The notes: generated from the letters alone by a model not told the origin. Positions 8,036 to 16,129 are shown, counted from the stretch's first letter. The stretch is 58,580 nt of DNA from REEB95 sp035934995 (GCA_035934995.1 DASYXI010000029.1:1-58580), one strand, 5' to 3'. Made by a program: numbers and translations.

Positions 8036-8046
8036 GACGGGGTCCT

Positions 8047-8502
8047 TCAGATGGAGAAATCGAGGCGCGCGCCGTACTCGCCCGGCACGTCCATTTTGTG
8101 CGCCCGCAGGCACAGATCCTCGATGGTGATGCCGTCGAGTCGCGCCATCACTTCGACGTTAAGCTCCTGCCACAACGGCCGCACCACGCGATGGCCGAGT
8201 TCGGCGCCGGCGTCTTCCGTCAGCGGGTCGTCGCCGCCATCCAGCGTCTGGACGACGCGCACGATCTCGCCCAGGCTGATGCGCCGGCGTTCGCGCGCCA
8301 GCCGGTAGCCGCCGCGCGGGCCGCGCACGCCGGCGAGCACGCCGGCGCGCACCAGCTGCTGCAACACCTGTTCGAGATAACGGCGGGGAATGCCCTGGCG
8401 TCGGGTGATTTCGCCCGATTGCACCGGCAGCGAACCGGCGTTGTAGGCGATGTCGAGCACGGCCTCGATCGCGAACAGCAACTTCTTGGTGAGCCTGACC
8501 AT
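8047..8502 (-). CDS. Rrf2-family transcriptional regulator
   Basis: The 151-residue protein begins MVRLTKKLLFAIEAVLDIAY and has the Rrf2 winged helix: SGEITRRQGIPRRYLEQVLQ and the wing VRGPRGGYRLAR. It has a single cysteine (EDLCLRAHK) and so lacks the three-cysteine cluster that binds [2Fe-2S] in IscR, RirA and NsrR. This resembles cysteine-metabolism regulators of the CymR type, which sense cysteine synthase or its ligand instead of an iron-sulfur cluster. The gene sits directly before cysK in a minus-strand operon, and 6 bp after coaBC. The likely job is control of sulfur assimilation; this is inference from position. Confidence 0.85.
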   Translation of the reverse strand: MVRLTKKLLFAIEAVLDIAYNAGSLPVQSGEITRRQGIPRRYLEQVLQQLVRAGVLAGVRGPRGGYRLARERRRISLGEIVRVVQTLDGGDDPLTEDAGAELGHRVVRPLWQELNVEVMARLDGITIEDLCLRAHKMDVPGEYGARLDFSI

Positions 8503-8508
8503 CGCGTC

Positions 8509-9714
8509 CTATTCGGCGGCCTTGCGGTCGAAGAACTGGGCGATGCGCGTGGTCAGGCGGTCGCCGACGTCGCGCTTGCTGAGCCGGCCCCAGGATTCGG
8601 TGCCGCGTTCGTCGATTAGATGGATCTCGTTGGCGTCGCCGCCGAATACGCCGGTCGCCGCCGAGACGTCGTTGGCGAGGATCCAGTCGGCGCCCTTGGC
8701 GGTACGTTTGGCCTTGGCGGCGGCGATGAGGTTTTCGGTTTCGGCGGCAAAGCCGACGACCAATCGCGGTCGCCGGTTCGCGGCGTGCGCCAGCGTCGCC
8801 AGGATGTCGGGGTTCTCGACCAGGGTCAGGGTCGGCGGCGCGCCCTTCTTTTTGAGCTTCTGCGGCGCAGCTTCGGCGCGCCAATCGGCGACCGCCGCGG
8901 CGCAAACGGCCACGTCAACCGGCAGCTGCGCCTCGCAGGCGCTCAACATCTCGCGCGCCGAGCGCACGTGGACGACGCGCACGCCGGGCGGATCGGCCTC
9001 GCGCGTCGGTCCCGAAACCAGCACAGTGTCGGCGCCCAGGCGGGCGATGGAAGCGGCGATCGCGTGCCCCTGCTTGCCCGACGAACGGTTGGCAATGTAG
9101 CGCACCGGGTCGATCGCTTCCTCGGTCGGGCCACTGGTGACCAGCGCCTTGCGGCCGCGCAGCGCGGCATGGGCGACGAAATGCGCCTCGACGGCGTCGG
9201 CGATTACGGTCGGCTCGGCCATGCGGCCAAGCCCGCTTTCGGCTTCGGCCAGCGGACCGCTGTCGGGTCCAACGCGCTGCACACCGCGTTTTTCGAGCCG
9301 CACCAAATTGGCTTGGGTCGCCGCATGTGCCCACATCCGCGTATTCATCGCCGGCGCCAGTAGGATCGGCTTGGCGCTGGCGATCAGCACCGTCGAGGCC
9401 AGGTCATCGGCCAGACCGCTCGCCAGCTTGGCGATCAGGTTGGCGGTCGCCGGCGCCACCACGATCAGGTCGGCCTCCTGCGACAGCCGCAGATGGCCCA
9501 TTTCGCTTTCGTCGGTGAGCGAGAACAGGTCGCTATAGACGCGGTCGCCGGACAGGGTTTGGACCGACAGCGGCGTAATGAAGCGCTGTGCCGCCGCGGT
9601 CATCACGCAACGCACCGTCGCGCCACGCTCGCGCAGGCGGCGGATGAGTTCGAGGCTCTTATAGGCGGCAATGCCGCCGGCAATGACCAAGAGGATGCGG
9701 CGTCCGTGCAGCAT
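8509..9714 (-). CDS. coaBC: Bifunctional phosphopantothenoylcysteine decarboxylase / phosphopantothenate-cysteine ligase
   Basis: The 401-residue protein carries two steps of coenzyme A synthesis. The N-terminal CoaC flavoprotein domain (about 1-180) shows VIAGGIAAYKSLELIRRL, the ATANLIAKLASG segment and the PAMNTRMW substrate motif. The C-terminal CoaB domain (about 185-401) begins LVTSGPTEEAIDPVRYIANR and carries the NDVSAATGVFGGD region. CoaB joins cysteine to phosphopantothenate, which fits its place just upstream of the Rrf2-cysK genes. Length is normal. Many alphaproteobacteria place ubiB between ubiE and coaBC; here only a 70-bp spacer separates them. Confidence 0.93.
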   Translation of the reverse strand: MLHGRRILLVIAGGIAAYKSLELIRRLRERGATVRCVMTAAAQRFITPLSVQTLSGDRVYSDLFSLTDESEMGHLRLSQEADLIVVAPATANLIAKLASGLADDLASTVLIASAKPILLAPAMNTRMWAHAATQANLVRLEKRGVQRVGPDSGPLAEAESGLGRMAEPTVIADAVEAHFVAHAALRGRKALVTSGPTEEAIDPVRYIANRSSGKQGHAIAASIARLGADTVLVSGPTREADPPGVRVVHVRSAREMLSACEAQLPVDVAVCAAAVADWRAEAAPQKLKKKGAPPTLTLVENPDILATLAHAANRRPRLVVGFAAETENLIAAAKAKRTAKGADWILANDVSAATGVFGGDANEIHLIDERGTESWGRLSKRDVGDRLTTRIAQFFDRKAAE

Positions 9715-9784
9715 CAGCGGCTTTCCAACACAGTGATGCGGAATAGCAAAATAATTTACTCTATCGGCGGTGTAATTTCAAACC

Positions 9785-10531
9785 TCAAAGCCGCCAGCCC
9801 GAGTGAATTGCGGCAATGCCGCCGCTGAGGGCGCGAACCGCGATCTGCTCGAAGCCGGCCTGCCGCATCAGGGCGGCCAGACGCGGACGATCGGGAAACC
9901 GCCGGATGCTCTCGGCCAAATACTGATAAGCGTCGCGGTCGCGCGCGACGACCGCGCCGAGGCGCGGCAAGACCGCGAACGAATAGAGGTCGTAGGCGCG
10001 TTTCAGCAGCGGCTGGTCGACGTTGCTGAATTCGAGGCACAGAAAGCGGCCGCCCGGCTTCAACACGCGCCGTGCTTCGGCCAAGGCATCCGGGATGCGC
10101 GTCACGTTGCGCAGGCCAAAGGCGATGGTATAGGCGTCGACACTGGCGCTGGCGACCGGCAGCGCCTCGGCGTTGCCGCACAGCCAGCGCAGCACGCCGC
10201 TATCGCCCTGGTCGAGGCCGCGGGCGCGGCCGGCTTCGACCATGCGGGCATTGATGTCGCAGACGATGGCGCGGGCGCCGCGGGCGCGCGCCACAAAGCG
10301 CCGGGCGATATCGCCGGTGCCGCCGGCGACGTCGAGCAGCAGCTGGCCCGGCCGCGGCGCGAGCCGGTCGATCAGCTGCGCCTTCCACAGCCGATGGATG
10401 CCGCCCGACATCAAATCGTTCATCAGGTCGTAGCGCCCGGCGACACGCGCGAAAACGTCGTGCACCAGCCGCGTGTGCTCGCGCGCCGACACCCGGCGAT
10501 AGCCGAAATCCGCTGTCTCTTTTGCCGCCAT
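9785..10531 (-). CDS. ubiE: Ubiquinone/menaquinone C-methyltransferase
   Basis: The 248-residue SAM-dependent enzyme methylates the benzoquinone ring in ubiquinone synthesis. It shows the family opening FGYRRVSAREHTRLVHDVFA, the AdoMet loop LLLDVAGGTGDIARR, the FGLRNVTRIPDALAEARRVL motif and KPGGRFLCLEFS. The ATG at 10531 (MAAKETADFG) is the natural start; it is divergent from mutM with 39 bp between. The C-terminus IAAIHSGWRL is typical, so the protein is complete. It may be transcribed with coaBC, though an AT-rich 70-bp gap could hold a separate promoter. Confidence 0.92.
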   Translation of the reverse strand: MAAKETADFGYRRVSAREHTRLVHDVFARVAGRYDLMNDLMSGGIHRLWKAQLIDRLAPRPGQLLLDVAGGTGDIARRFVARARGARAIVCDINARMVEAGRARGLDQGDSGVLRWLCGNAEALPVASASVDAYTIAFGLRNVTRIPDALAEARRVLKPGGRFLCLEFSNVDQPLLKRAYDLYSFAVLPRLGAVVARDRDAYQYLAESIRRFPDRPRLAALMRQAGFEQIAVRALSGGIAAIHSGWRL

Positions 10532-10570
10532 CTTGGCACCATAACCGCCGCCCTCCCGCGAGACCAGCCC

Positions 10571-11404
10571 ATGCCCGAATTGCCGGAAGTCGAAACCATC
10601 GTGCGCGGACTCAAGGCGCGCATCGACGGCAAGCGGCTTCTGCATCTGACGCTGCATCGCCCGGACCTGCGACGGGCGATCCCCAAGGGTCTGGCGGCCA
10701 AGGTTGAAGGCCAGCGCGTCGACCGCGTCGATCGGCGCGCGAAATACATCCTGCTGCGTCTCGCGGATGGCGGCGTCTTGATCGTGCATCTCGGCATGTC
10801 GGGGCGACTGACATTGGGTGATGCGGCACGGCCGTTGCCGCCGCAGCGTCACGATCACGCGGCGATGCTCTTCGAGGACGGAATCGAAGTGCGGTTCAAC
10901 GATCCGCGTCGTTTCGGCCTGATCGATTATGCGCGTGCCGACACACTGCCGCGGCATGACCTGTTCCGTCATCTCGGGCCCGAACCGGTCGACCCCGATT
11001 TCGACGGCGCGCTGCTGGCCCGGTTGCTCGCCGGCAAACAGGCGCCGATCAAATCGGCGCTGCTCGACCAGCGCGTCGTCGTCGGTATCGGCAATATCTA
11101 TGCGTGCGAAAGCCTCTATTGGGCGGGCCTGTCGCCGAAGCGTCTGGCGCGAACGGTGCAAGGCGACCGTGCCGCGCGCCTCGCGGCTACGATCAAACGC
11201 GTGCTCGATCATGCGATTTCGGCCGGCGGATCGAGCCTGCGCGATTACGTCAACGCATCGGGCGAGCTCGGCAATTTCCAGCGCCACTTCGCCGTCTACG
11301 ATCGCGAAGGCGAACGCTGTCCAGGCTGCGATTGCCGCACCCACATCAAGCGCATCGTCCAATCGGGCCGCTCGACATTTTACTGTGCCAAGCGGCAGCG
11401 TTGA
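10571..11404 (+). CDS. mutM: Formamidopyrimidine-DNA glycosylase with altered zinc finger
   Basis: The 277-residue base-excision enzyme removes 8-oxoguanine. It starts PELPEVETIVRGL after the Met, giving the catalytic Pro2 and Glu3; a conserved lysine lies in RRAKYILLRL; the helix-two-turn-helix region contains GIGNIYACESLYWAGLSP. The C-terminal zinc finger is odd: cysteines are at 250, 253, 255 and 272, and the position of the usual fourth cysteine is Arg275 (FYCAKRQR). Normal members have CxxC-x16-CxxC. The extra Cys255 may complete the site. Divergent from ubiE, a common arrangement. Confidence 0.93.
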   Translation: MPELPEVETIVRGLKARIDGKRLLHLTLHRPDLRRAIPKGLAAKVEGQRVDRVDRRAKYILLRLADGGVLIVHLGMSGRLTLGDAARPLPPQRHDHAAMLFEDGIEVRFNDPRRFGLIDYARADTLPRHDLFRHLGPEPVDPDFDGALLARLLAGKQAPIKSALLDQRVVVGIGNIYACESLYWAGLSPKRLARTVQGDRAARLAATIKRVLDHAISAGGSSLRDYVNASGELGNFQRHFAVYDREGERCPGCDCRTHIKRIVQSGRSTFYCAKRQR

Positions 11405-11420
11405 GTCTACGCTGCGATCA

Positions 11421-11771
11421 ATGCGGCGACTGCTTCTCGTGCTCGTGCTGATGGCCGCGCCGTTGGCGGCGCATGCCGATGGATTCGTACCGGGCACCGA
11501 GGACCTGCCGCTGATGGCGGGGCTTGAATCGGTCGCCGGCTCGGCGGTGGTGTTCGACAAGCCCGAAGGCCGCATCGTCGAAAGCACGGCGCACGGCAAG
11601 CTGTCGCGCGATGCGGTGACGCGCTTCTACATGCAGACGCTGCCGCAACTGGGCTGGAAGCACGTGACGGGCACGCCGGCCACCTGGACGCGCGCCGGCG
11701 AGCGTCTGCGGCTCGATTTCCGCGGCCCCGACGGCGATCTGAGCGTCGGTTTCATGCTTGCGCCGCAATGA
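11421..11771 (+). CDS. Small secreted protein of unknown function
   Basis: The 116-residue product has a signal peptide (MRRLLLVLVLMAAPLAAHA) and a mature part of about 97 residues with FVPGTEDLPLMAGL, a TAHGKLSRDAVTRFYMQTLP segment and LGWK. The pattern of a short alpha-beta domain with a conserved FY(x)TLPQLGW is seen in small periplasmic proteins encoded next to mutM in alphaproteobacteria. It lies 16 bp after mutM and 15 bp before the enoyl-CoA hydratase gene, so these three may share a transcript. Location should be periplasmic. I do not recognise a function. Confidence 0.75.
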   Translation: MRRLLLVLVLMAAPLAAHADGFVPGTEDLPLMAGLESVAGSAVVFDKPEGRIVESTAHGKLSRDAVTRFYMQTLPQLGWKHVTGTPATWTRAGERLRLDFRGPDGDLSVGFMLAPQ

Positions 11772-11786
11772 GCAACGGAGGCCTCC

Positions 11787-12560
11787 ATGCGCTACGAGAA
11801 CATCCTCGTCGAGACCCGTGGCGCCGTCGGGCTGATCACCCTGACCCGGCCGCAGGCGCTCAATGCCTTATGCGACGCCCTGATTCGCGAGCTTGGCCAG
11901 GCGCTTGACGCCTTCGAGGCCGACGATGCCATCGGCGCCATCGTGCTCACCGGCAGCGACAAGGCCTTTGCCGCCGGTGCCGACATCAAGGAGATGCAGA
12001 GCCGCTCGTTCGTCGACGTCTATCTCGGCGATTTCGTCAAAAGCTGGGAGCGGGTCACGCTCTGCCGCAAGCCGGTGATCGCCGCGGTCGCGGGCTATGC
12101 CCTCGGCGGCGGGTGCGAGCTCGCGATGATGTGCGACACCATCGTGTGCGCCGATTCCGCCAAGTTCGGTCAGCCCGAAATCACCCTCGGCATCACGCCC
12201 GGCGCCGGCGGCACCCAGCGGCTGACGCGTTTCGTCGGCAAGGCCAAGGCGATGGACATGATTCTGACCGGCCGCATGATGGATGCGGCCGAGGCGGAGC
12301 GCGCAGGTCTTGTGTCGCGTATCGTACCGGCGGCAAAACTCGTCGACGAGGCGGTAAAAATGGCGGCGCAGATCGCCGCGCTGTCGCGGCCGGCGGTTTT
12401 GATGGCGAAAGAGATGATCAATCGTGCCTACGAGACGACGCTCGCCGAAGGCGTGCGCTTCGAGCGCCGACTTTTTCACGCGCTGTTCGCGACCGCGGAT
12501 CAGAAAGAGGGCATGTTGGCGTTCATGGAAAAACGCAAGCCAAATTTTCGCAATCGCTGA
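11787..12560 (+). CDS. Enoyl-CoA hydratase / crotonase family
   Basis: The 257-residue enzyme belongs to the crotonase superfamily. The oxyanion-hole segments are AFAAGADIKEMQ and GYALGGGCELAMMCD. Both catalytic glutamates of true hydratases are present, one in GGGCELAMMCD and one in GQPEITLGITPGAGGTQRL. It should hydrate trans-2-enoyl-CoA during fatty-acid or aromatic-acid breakdown. A clear CGGAGG precedes the ATG. Length and motifs are normal; the acyl chain preference cannot be read from sequence. Confidence 0.9.
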   Translation: MRYENILVETRGAVGLITLTRPQALNALCDALIRELGQALDAFEADDAIGAIVLTGSDKAFAAGADIKEMQSRSFVDVYLGDFVKSWERVTLCRKPVIAAVAGYALGGGCELAMMCDTIVCADSAKFGQPEITLGITPGAGGTQRLTRFVGKAKAMDMILTGRMMDAAEAERAGLVSRIVPAAKLVDEAVKMAAQIAALSRPAVLMAKEMINRAYETTLAEGVRFERRLFHALFATADQKEGMLAFMEKRKPNFRNR

Positions 12561-12580
12561 ACGCCGTCGCCGCACGCGCC

Positions 12581-12610
12581 TTGACGCATCGCCCGCGCGA
12601 CGGCTATAAG
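12581..12610 (+). promoter_or_regulatory. Sigma70-type promoter for rpsT
   Basis: TTGACG at 12581-12586 and TATAAG at 12605-12610 are separated by 18 bp. The pair lies just after the enoyl-CoA hydratase stop and about 50 bp before the rpsT ATG, where the S20 promoter is expected. Confidence 0.6.
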
Positions 12611-12662
12611 CGCCGCTTCTCTACAATCCGGCTCACTCGTTGAGCGAAAGCACAGGTCAGCG

Positions 12663-12929
12663 ATGGCGACCCATAAATCCGCGGAAAAAAGAATTCGGCA
12701 AACCGCCCGCCGTACGGCGGTCAATCGCATCCGTGCGAGCCGTATGCGCAGCGCCGTGAAGGCGGTTGAGGCGGCGATCGTCGCCGGCGACAAGAAAGCG
12801 GCGCGGGCAGCGTTCGTTTTGGCGCAACCCGAGCTGCAACGCGGCGCAAGATACGGTGTGATCACGTCGAGCGCGGCCGCCCGCAAGATGTCGCGCCTCT
12901 CCGCGCGCATCAAATCGCTCAAAAGCTGA
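12663..12929 (+). CDS. rpsT: 30S ribosomal protein S20
   Basis: The 88-residue, lysine- and arginine-rich protein starts MATHKSAEKRIRQTARRTAV and ends RLSARIKSLKS, the full S20 pattern. It binds 16S rRNA early in small-subunit assembly. It has its own upstream promoter and is followed by a 416-bp untranslated stretch leading to dnaA. The rpsT-dnaA order is widespread in alphaproteobacteria and places this window at the replication gene cluster. Confidence 0.96.
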   Translation: MATHKSAEKRIRQTARRTAVNRIRASRMRSAVKAVEAAIVAGDKKAARAAFVLAQPELQRGARYGVITSSAAARKMSRLSARIKSLKS

Positions 12930-12949
12930 TTGTCGTGGCTGTTCTGCCG

Positions 12950-12979
12950 CATGCGAAAATAATTTTTTGCGTTCGCATG
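12950..12979 (+). terminator. Possible rpsT terminator-like hairpin
   Basis: CATGCGAA (12950-12957) and TTCGCATG (12972-12979) form a perfect 8-bp inverted repeat starting 20 bp after the rpsT stop. The AT-rich 14-nt loop contains six T residues, and no T-tract follows the stem. This is not a classical terminator, but the position suggests a role at the rpsT 3' end. Confidence 0.35.
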
Positions 12980-13175
12980 TCGGCCGTATTGCCTTTCTGT
13001 GTCGGCCTTCGGTAGAGTTTGGTTGCGCCGTCGCAGTGATAAGGTGTTTGGAGACCATCGCACCATGATGTCGGGCGTAGCGCTTCCGAGAGAACGGAAA
13101 AACCCGGGCGACATCGCGGCGATCAATTCGTCGGCTTCGTACTTCGAATTCAAGACTTCGGCTAAAGCGTAGCGC

Positions 13176-13200
13176 CGGAAGAGAAACAAGGGCTCTTCCG
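13176..13200 (+). other. Hairpin in the dnaA leader
   Basis: CGGAAGAG (13176-13183) pairs with CTCTTCCG (13193-13200) around a 9-nt loop. A T-rich run (GGGTTTTTGAGG) follows about 20 bases later. It could act as an attenuator or an mRNA structure ahead of dnaA. Confidence 0.35.
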
Positions 13201-13241
13201 AAAAGGGCGCCTGTTTGGGTTTTTGAGGTTCCTTGGGGGGC

Positions 13242-13349
13242 GTGGTGACGGATCACACGGAAGCGTCGGCGCCGGCTTCGGCTGCCTCGACGCCACAGGA
13301 CGCGAAGACGCGGGCATCCGCCGGCCTGACCCTCCGGGTGTGGGCATGA
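13242..13349 (+). CDS. Possible 35-residue leader peptide overlapping dnaA start
   Basis: From GTG at 13242, preceded by a GGGGGG run, a frame of 36 codons reads through an alanine- and threonine-rich peptide (after the start, VTDHTEASAPASAASTPQD) and ends at TGA 13347-13349. That TGA overlaps the dnaA ATG at 13346 as ATGA. Such an overlap would couple dnaA translation to the leader. The dnaA start has no strong ribosome binding site of its own, which fits coupling. It could equally be chance in GC-rich DNA. Confidence 0.25.
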   Translation: MVTDHTEASAPASAASTPQDAKTRASAGLTLRVWA

Positions 13350-14749
13350 CGGAACCGGCCAGCCGCAAAGGCGACATCCAGTCGCAATGGGCGCGCGTGC
13401 GCGGTCGCTTGCGTGAAGAGTGCGGCGACGCCGCCTATCGTGCCTGGCTCAAGTCGATGACGCTTTATGGTGTCGACGAAGGCCGGGTGCGGATCGGCGT
13501 GCCCACCCGGTTCCTGCGTGATTGGGTCAGCCAACATTACTCAGATCGCATTCGCGCTTTGTGGAACGACGAGGACGGCGCCGTCGCGGCGGTCGAGATC
13601 CTGGTCACCGGCCGGACGGTGGCCCAGCCGGCCGAGGCCGAGCCGGCGCTGTCGGCTGGCGACGGCGCCGAACCGTCCGCCGCCACCGAGGAAAAGGACA
13701 TCAGCGCGCCGCTCGACCCGCGCTTCACGTTCGAGAATTTCGTCGTCGGCAAGCCCAACGAGCTCGCCCATGCGGCCGCCCGCCGGGTCGCCGAGGCCCA
13801 GGTCGGGGTGCGCTCCGGCGGCAATCTGCAGCTGCCGTTCAACCCGCTTTTCCTTTATGGCGGCGTCGGTCTGGGCAAGACCCACCTGATGCATGCGATC
13901 GCATGGCATATCCGCACGCGCGCGCCGCATCGCAAGGTGATCTATCTCTCGGCCGAGAAGTTCATGTTCCAGTTCGTCCGGGCGATCCGCTTCAAGGACA
14001 CGATGGCGTTCAAGGAACAATTCCGGTCGGTCGACGTGCTGATGATCGACGATGTTCAGTTCATCGGCGGCCGCGACGCCACCCAGGAAGAATTCTTCCA
14101 TACTTTCAATGCGTTAGTTGACCAGAACCGGCAGATCGTGATCTCGGCGGACAAGTCGCCGTCCGATCTCGAAGGCATCGAGGAACGCGTCAAGTCGCGG
14201 CTCGGCTGGGGTCTGGTCGCCGACATCCATCCGACGACGTACGAGCTCCGCCTCGGCATTTTGCAGGCCAAGGCCGAGACGACGCAGCCGCCGGTGTCGC
14301 CCAAGGTCTTGGAATTCCTTGCCCATAAGATCACCTCCAACGTGCGCGAGCTCGAAGGCGCGTTGCACCGGATCAGCGCCCACACCCAGCTCACCGGCGG
14401 CGCCGTGACGCTCGAAGGCGCGCAGGAAGTCCTGCATGATTTACTCCGCGCCAACGACCGGCGCGTGACCATCGACGAAATTCAGAAGCGCGTCGCCGAG
14501 CATTACAACATCCGGCTCGCCGACATGCATTCCGCCCGCCGCGCCCGCGCCGTCGCCCGGCCGCGCCAAGTGGCGATGTATCTCTGCAAGCAGCTGACGC
14601 CGCGCTCGCTGCCGGAGATCGGCCGCAAATTCGGCGGTCGCGATCACACCACGGTGATGCACGCGGTGCGCAAGATCGAGGAATTGAAGGCCGCCGATAC
14701 CACTTTGGCCGAGGACATCGAGCTGCTCCGTCGCATGCTCGAAAACTGA
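13346..14749 (+). CDS. dnaA: Chromosomal replication initiator protein DnaA
   Basis: The 467-residue AAA+ protein binds DnaA boxes and opens the origin. Domain I is at about 10-90 (QWARVRGRLREECGDAAYRA), a variable linker follows, and the AAA+ core has Walker A GGVGLGKTHLMHA, Walker B LMIDDVQFI and an arginine-finger region. Domain IV ends with the DNA-binding signature GRDHTTVMHAVRK. I place the start at ATG 13346 (MTEPASRKGD); a TTG 123 bp upstream would add a 41-residue tail not typical of the family. dnaN follows after 249 bp containing a strong hairpin. Confidence 0.95.
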   Translation: MTEPASRKGDIQSQWARVRGRLREECGDAAYRAWLKSMTLYGVDEGRVRIGVPTRFLRDWVSQHYSDRIRALWNDEDGAVAAVEILVTGRTVAQPAEAEPALSAGDGAEPSAATEEKDISAPLDPRFTFENFVVGKPNELAHAAARRVAEAQVGVRSGGNLQLPFNPLFLYGGVGLGKTHLMHAIAWHIRTRAPHRKVIYLSAEKFMFQFVRAIRFKDTMAFKEQFRSVDVLMIDDVQFIGGRDATQEEFFHTFNALVDQNRQIVISADKSPSDLEGIEERVKSRLGWGLVADIHPTTYELRLGILQAKAETTQPPVSPKVLEFLAHKITSNVRELEGALHRISAHTQLTGGAVTLEGAQEVLHDLLRANDRRVTIDEIQKRVAEHYNIRLADMHSARRARAVARPRQVAMYLCKQLTPRSLPEIGRKFGGRDHTTVMHAVRKIEELKAADTTLAEDIELLRRMLEN

Positions 14750-14796
14750 ACCGTCGGCGGCGGCGCGCTCTTTCTATAAACGACTGATCTGTAAGG

Positions 14797-14827
14797 GTGA
14801 AATCGCGACTCGGCGCCGCGATTTCAC
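14797..14827 (+). other. Strong hairpin between dnaA and dnaN
   Basis: GTGAAATCGCG (14797-14807) and CGCGATTTCAC (14817-14827) form a perfect 11-bp stem with a 9-nt loop, 48 bp after the dnaA stop. No T-tract follows. It could stop or slow transcription between dnaA and dnaN, or be a protein-binding palindrome. Confidence 0.5.
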
Positions 14828-14998
14828 GGCCCGCCGCGGTATACGGTCGGCACCCCCTGTGCTATAGTTTTTTCCCGTTCGGCGGCCGTTTTCGGCGCGT
14901 GTTGCGGCGCGCACCAGGTCTCGGTCGTGGCGGGGTGTCGGGCCGAAAAACGGTCCGGCGCAAGGAAAAGCCGCCACAACGGATGAACACCACCACCC

Positions 14999-16120
14999 AT
15001 GAAACTGACGATCGAACGCGCCGCTCTGCTCAAGGCATTGGGCCACGTGCAGAGCGTGGTCGAACGGCGCAACACCATTCCCATCCTGTCGAACGTGTTG
15101 CTGCGCGGGGCCGACGGCAAGTTGGCGCTGTCGGCGACCGACATGGACATCGAGATGATCTCGTCCGTGCCGGCGCAAGGCGTCAAAACCGGCGGCACCA
15201 CCGTGCCGGCGCACACGCTTTACGACATCACGCGCAAGCTGCCCGAAGGCGCGCAGGTGGCGCTCGAAATCGGCGCCGACAAAGGCCAGATGACGCTCCG
15301 CTCCGGCCGCTCGACCTTCACCCTCGCCTGCCTGCCTGCCGAGGATTATCCGGTGATGTCGGGCAGCGACCTGGCGCACAATTTCACGATCTCGGCCGCC
15401 GACCTGAAGCGGCTGATCGACCGCACGCGGTTCGCGATCTCCACCGAAGAGACGCGCTACTACCTCAACGGCATCTATCTCCACGCCGCCAAAAGCAACG
15501 ACGTCAATATGCTGCGCGCGGTGGCGACCGACGGCCATCGCCTGGCGCGGATGGAGTTGCCGCTGCCCGATGGCGCCGCTGGCATGCCCGGCGTGATCGT
15601 GCCGCGCAAGGCGGTCGGCGAGTTGCGTAAACTCTTGGACGAGTTCGACCAGGATGTCGCCGTGTCGCTGTCCGACACCAAGATCCGCTTCGGCTTCGGC
15701 GAGAACACGGTGCTGACGTCGAAGCTGATCGACGGCACTTTCCCCGATTACGACCGCGTCATTCCGACGGGCAACGACAAGGTGCTCGAGGTCGAGTGCA
15801 AGTCGTTCGCCGCCGCCGTCGACCGCGTGGCGACGATCTCGAGCGAGAAGAGCCGCGCGGTGAAGCTGGCGATCGAGCGCAACAGCCTGACGCTCTCGGC
15901 CACCAGCGCCGAAAACGGCACCGCGTCCGAGGAAATCGAGGTGCGTTACAGCGCCTCGCCGATCGAGATTGGGTTCAATTCGCGCTATCTCCTCGACATC
16001 ACCGAACAGATCGAGGGCGAAGGCGCCAAATTCGTCATGGCCGACGCCGCCTCTCCGACCGTGGTGCGCGACGCCACCGACGCCAGCGCGCTTTACGTCC
16101 TCATGCCGATGCGCGTTTAG
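14999..16120 (+). CDS. dnaN: DNA polymerase III beta sliding clamp
   Basis: The 373-residue protein starts MKLTIERAALLKALGHVQSV and shows the three repeated clamp domains; IPILSNVLL, LVTDGHRLA-like VATDGHRLAR and the C-terminal ALYVLMPMRV ending are standard. Dimers encircle DNA and tether polymerase III. It lies between dnaA and recF in the usual order. A TATAGT at 14863-14868 might be part of its own promoter, but no good -35 box accompanies it. Length and sequence are ordinary. Confidence 0.97.
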   Translation: MKLTIERAALLKALGHVQSVVERRNTIPILSNVLLRGADGKLALSATDMDIEMISSVPAQGVKTGGTTVPAHTLYDITRKLPEGAQVALEIGADKGQMTLRSGRSTFTLACLPAEDYPVMSGSDLAHNFTISAADLKRLIDRTRFAISTEETRYYLNGIYLHAAKSNDVNMLRAVATDGHRLARMELPLPDGAAGMPGVIVPRKAVGELRKLLDEFDQDVAVSLSDTKIRFGFGENTVLTSKLIDGTFPDYDRVIPTGNDKVLEVECKSFAAAVDRVATISSEKSRAVKLAIERNSLTLSATSAENGTASEEIEVRYSASPIEIGFNSRYLLDITEQIEGEGAKFVMADAASPTVVRDATDASALYVLMPMRV

Positions 16121-16129
16121 GCGCGAGGC

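Larger units (their letters stand above)
12930..13345 (+). other. rpsT-dnaA intergenic region (416 bp)
   Basis: No protein gene of normal size is present. The stretch holds two perfect hairpins (12950-12979 and 13176-13200) and a possible 35-codon leader frame at 13242-13349 that ends across the dnaA start. I searched by eye for TTATCCACA-type DnaA boxes on both strands and saw none, so there is no sign of an origin here. It probably carries the dnaA promoter and a structured leader. Confidence 0.6.
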
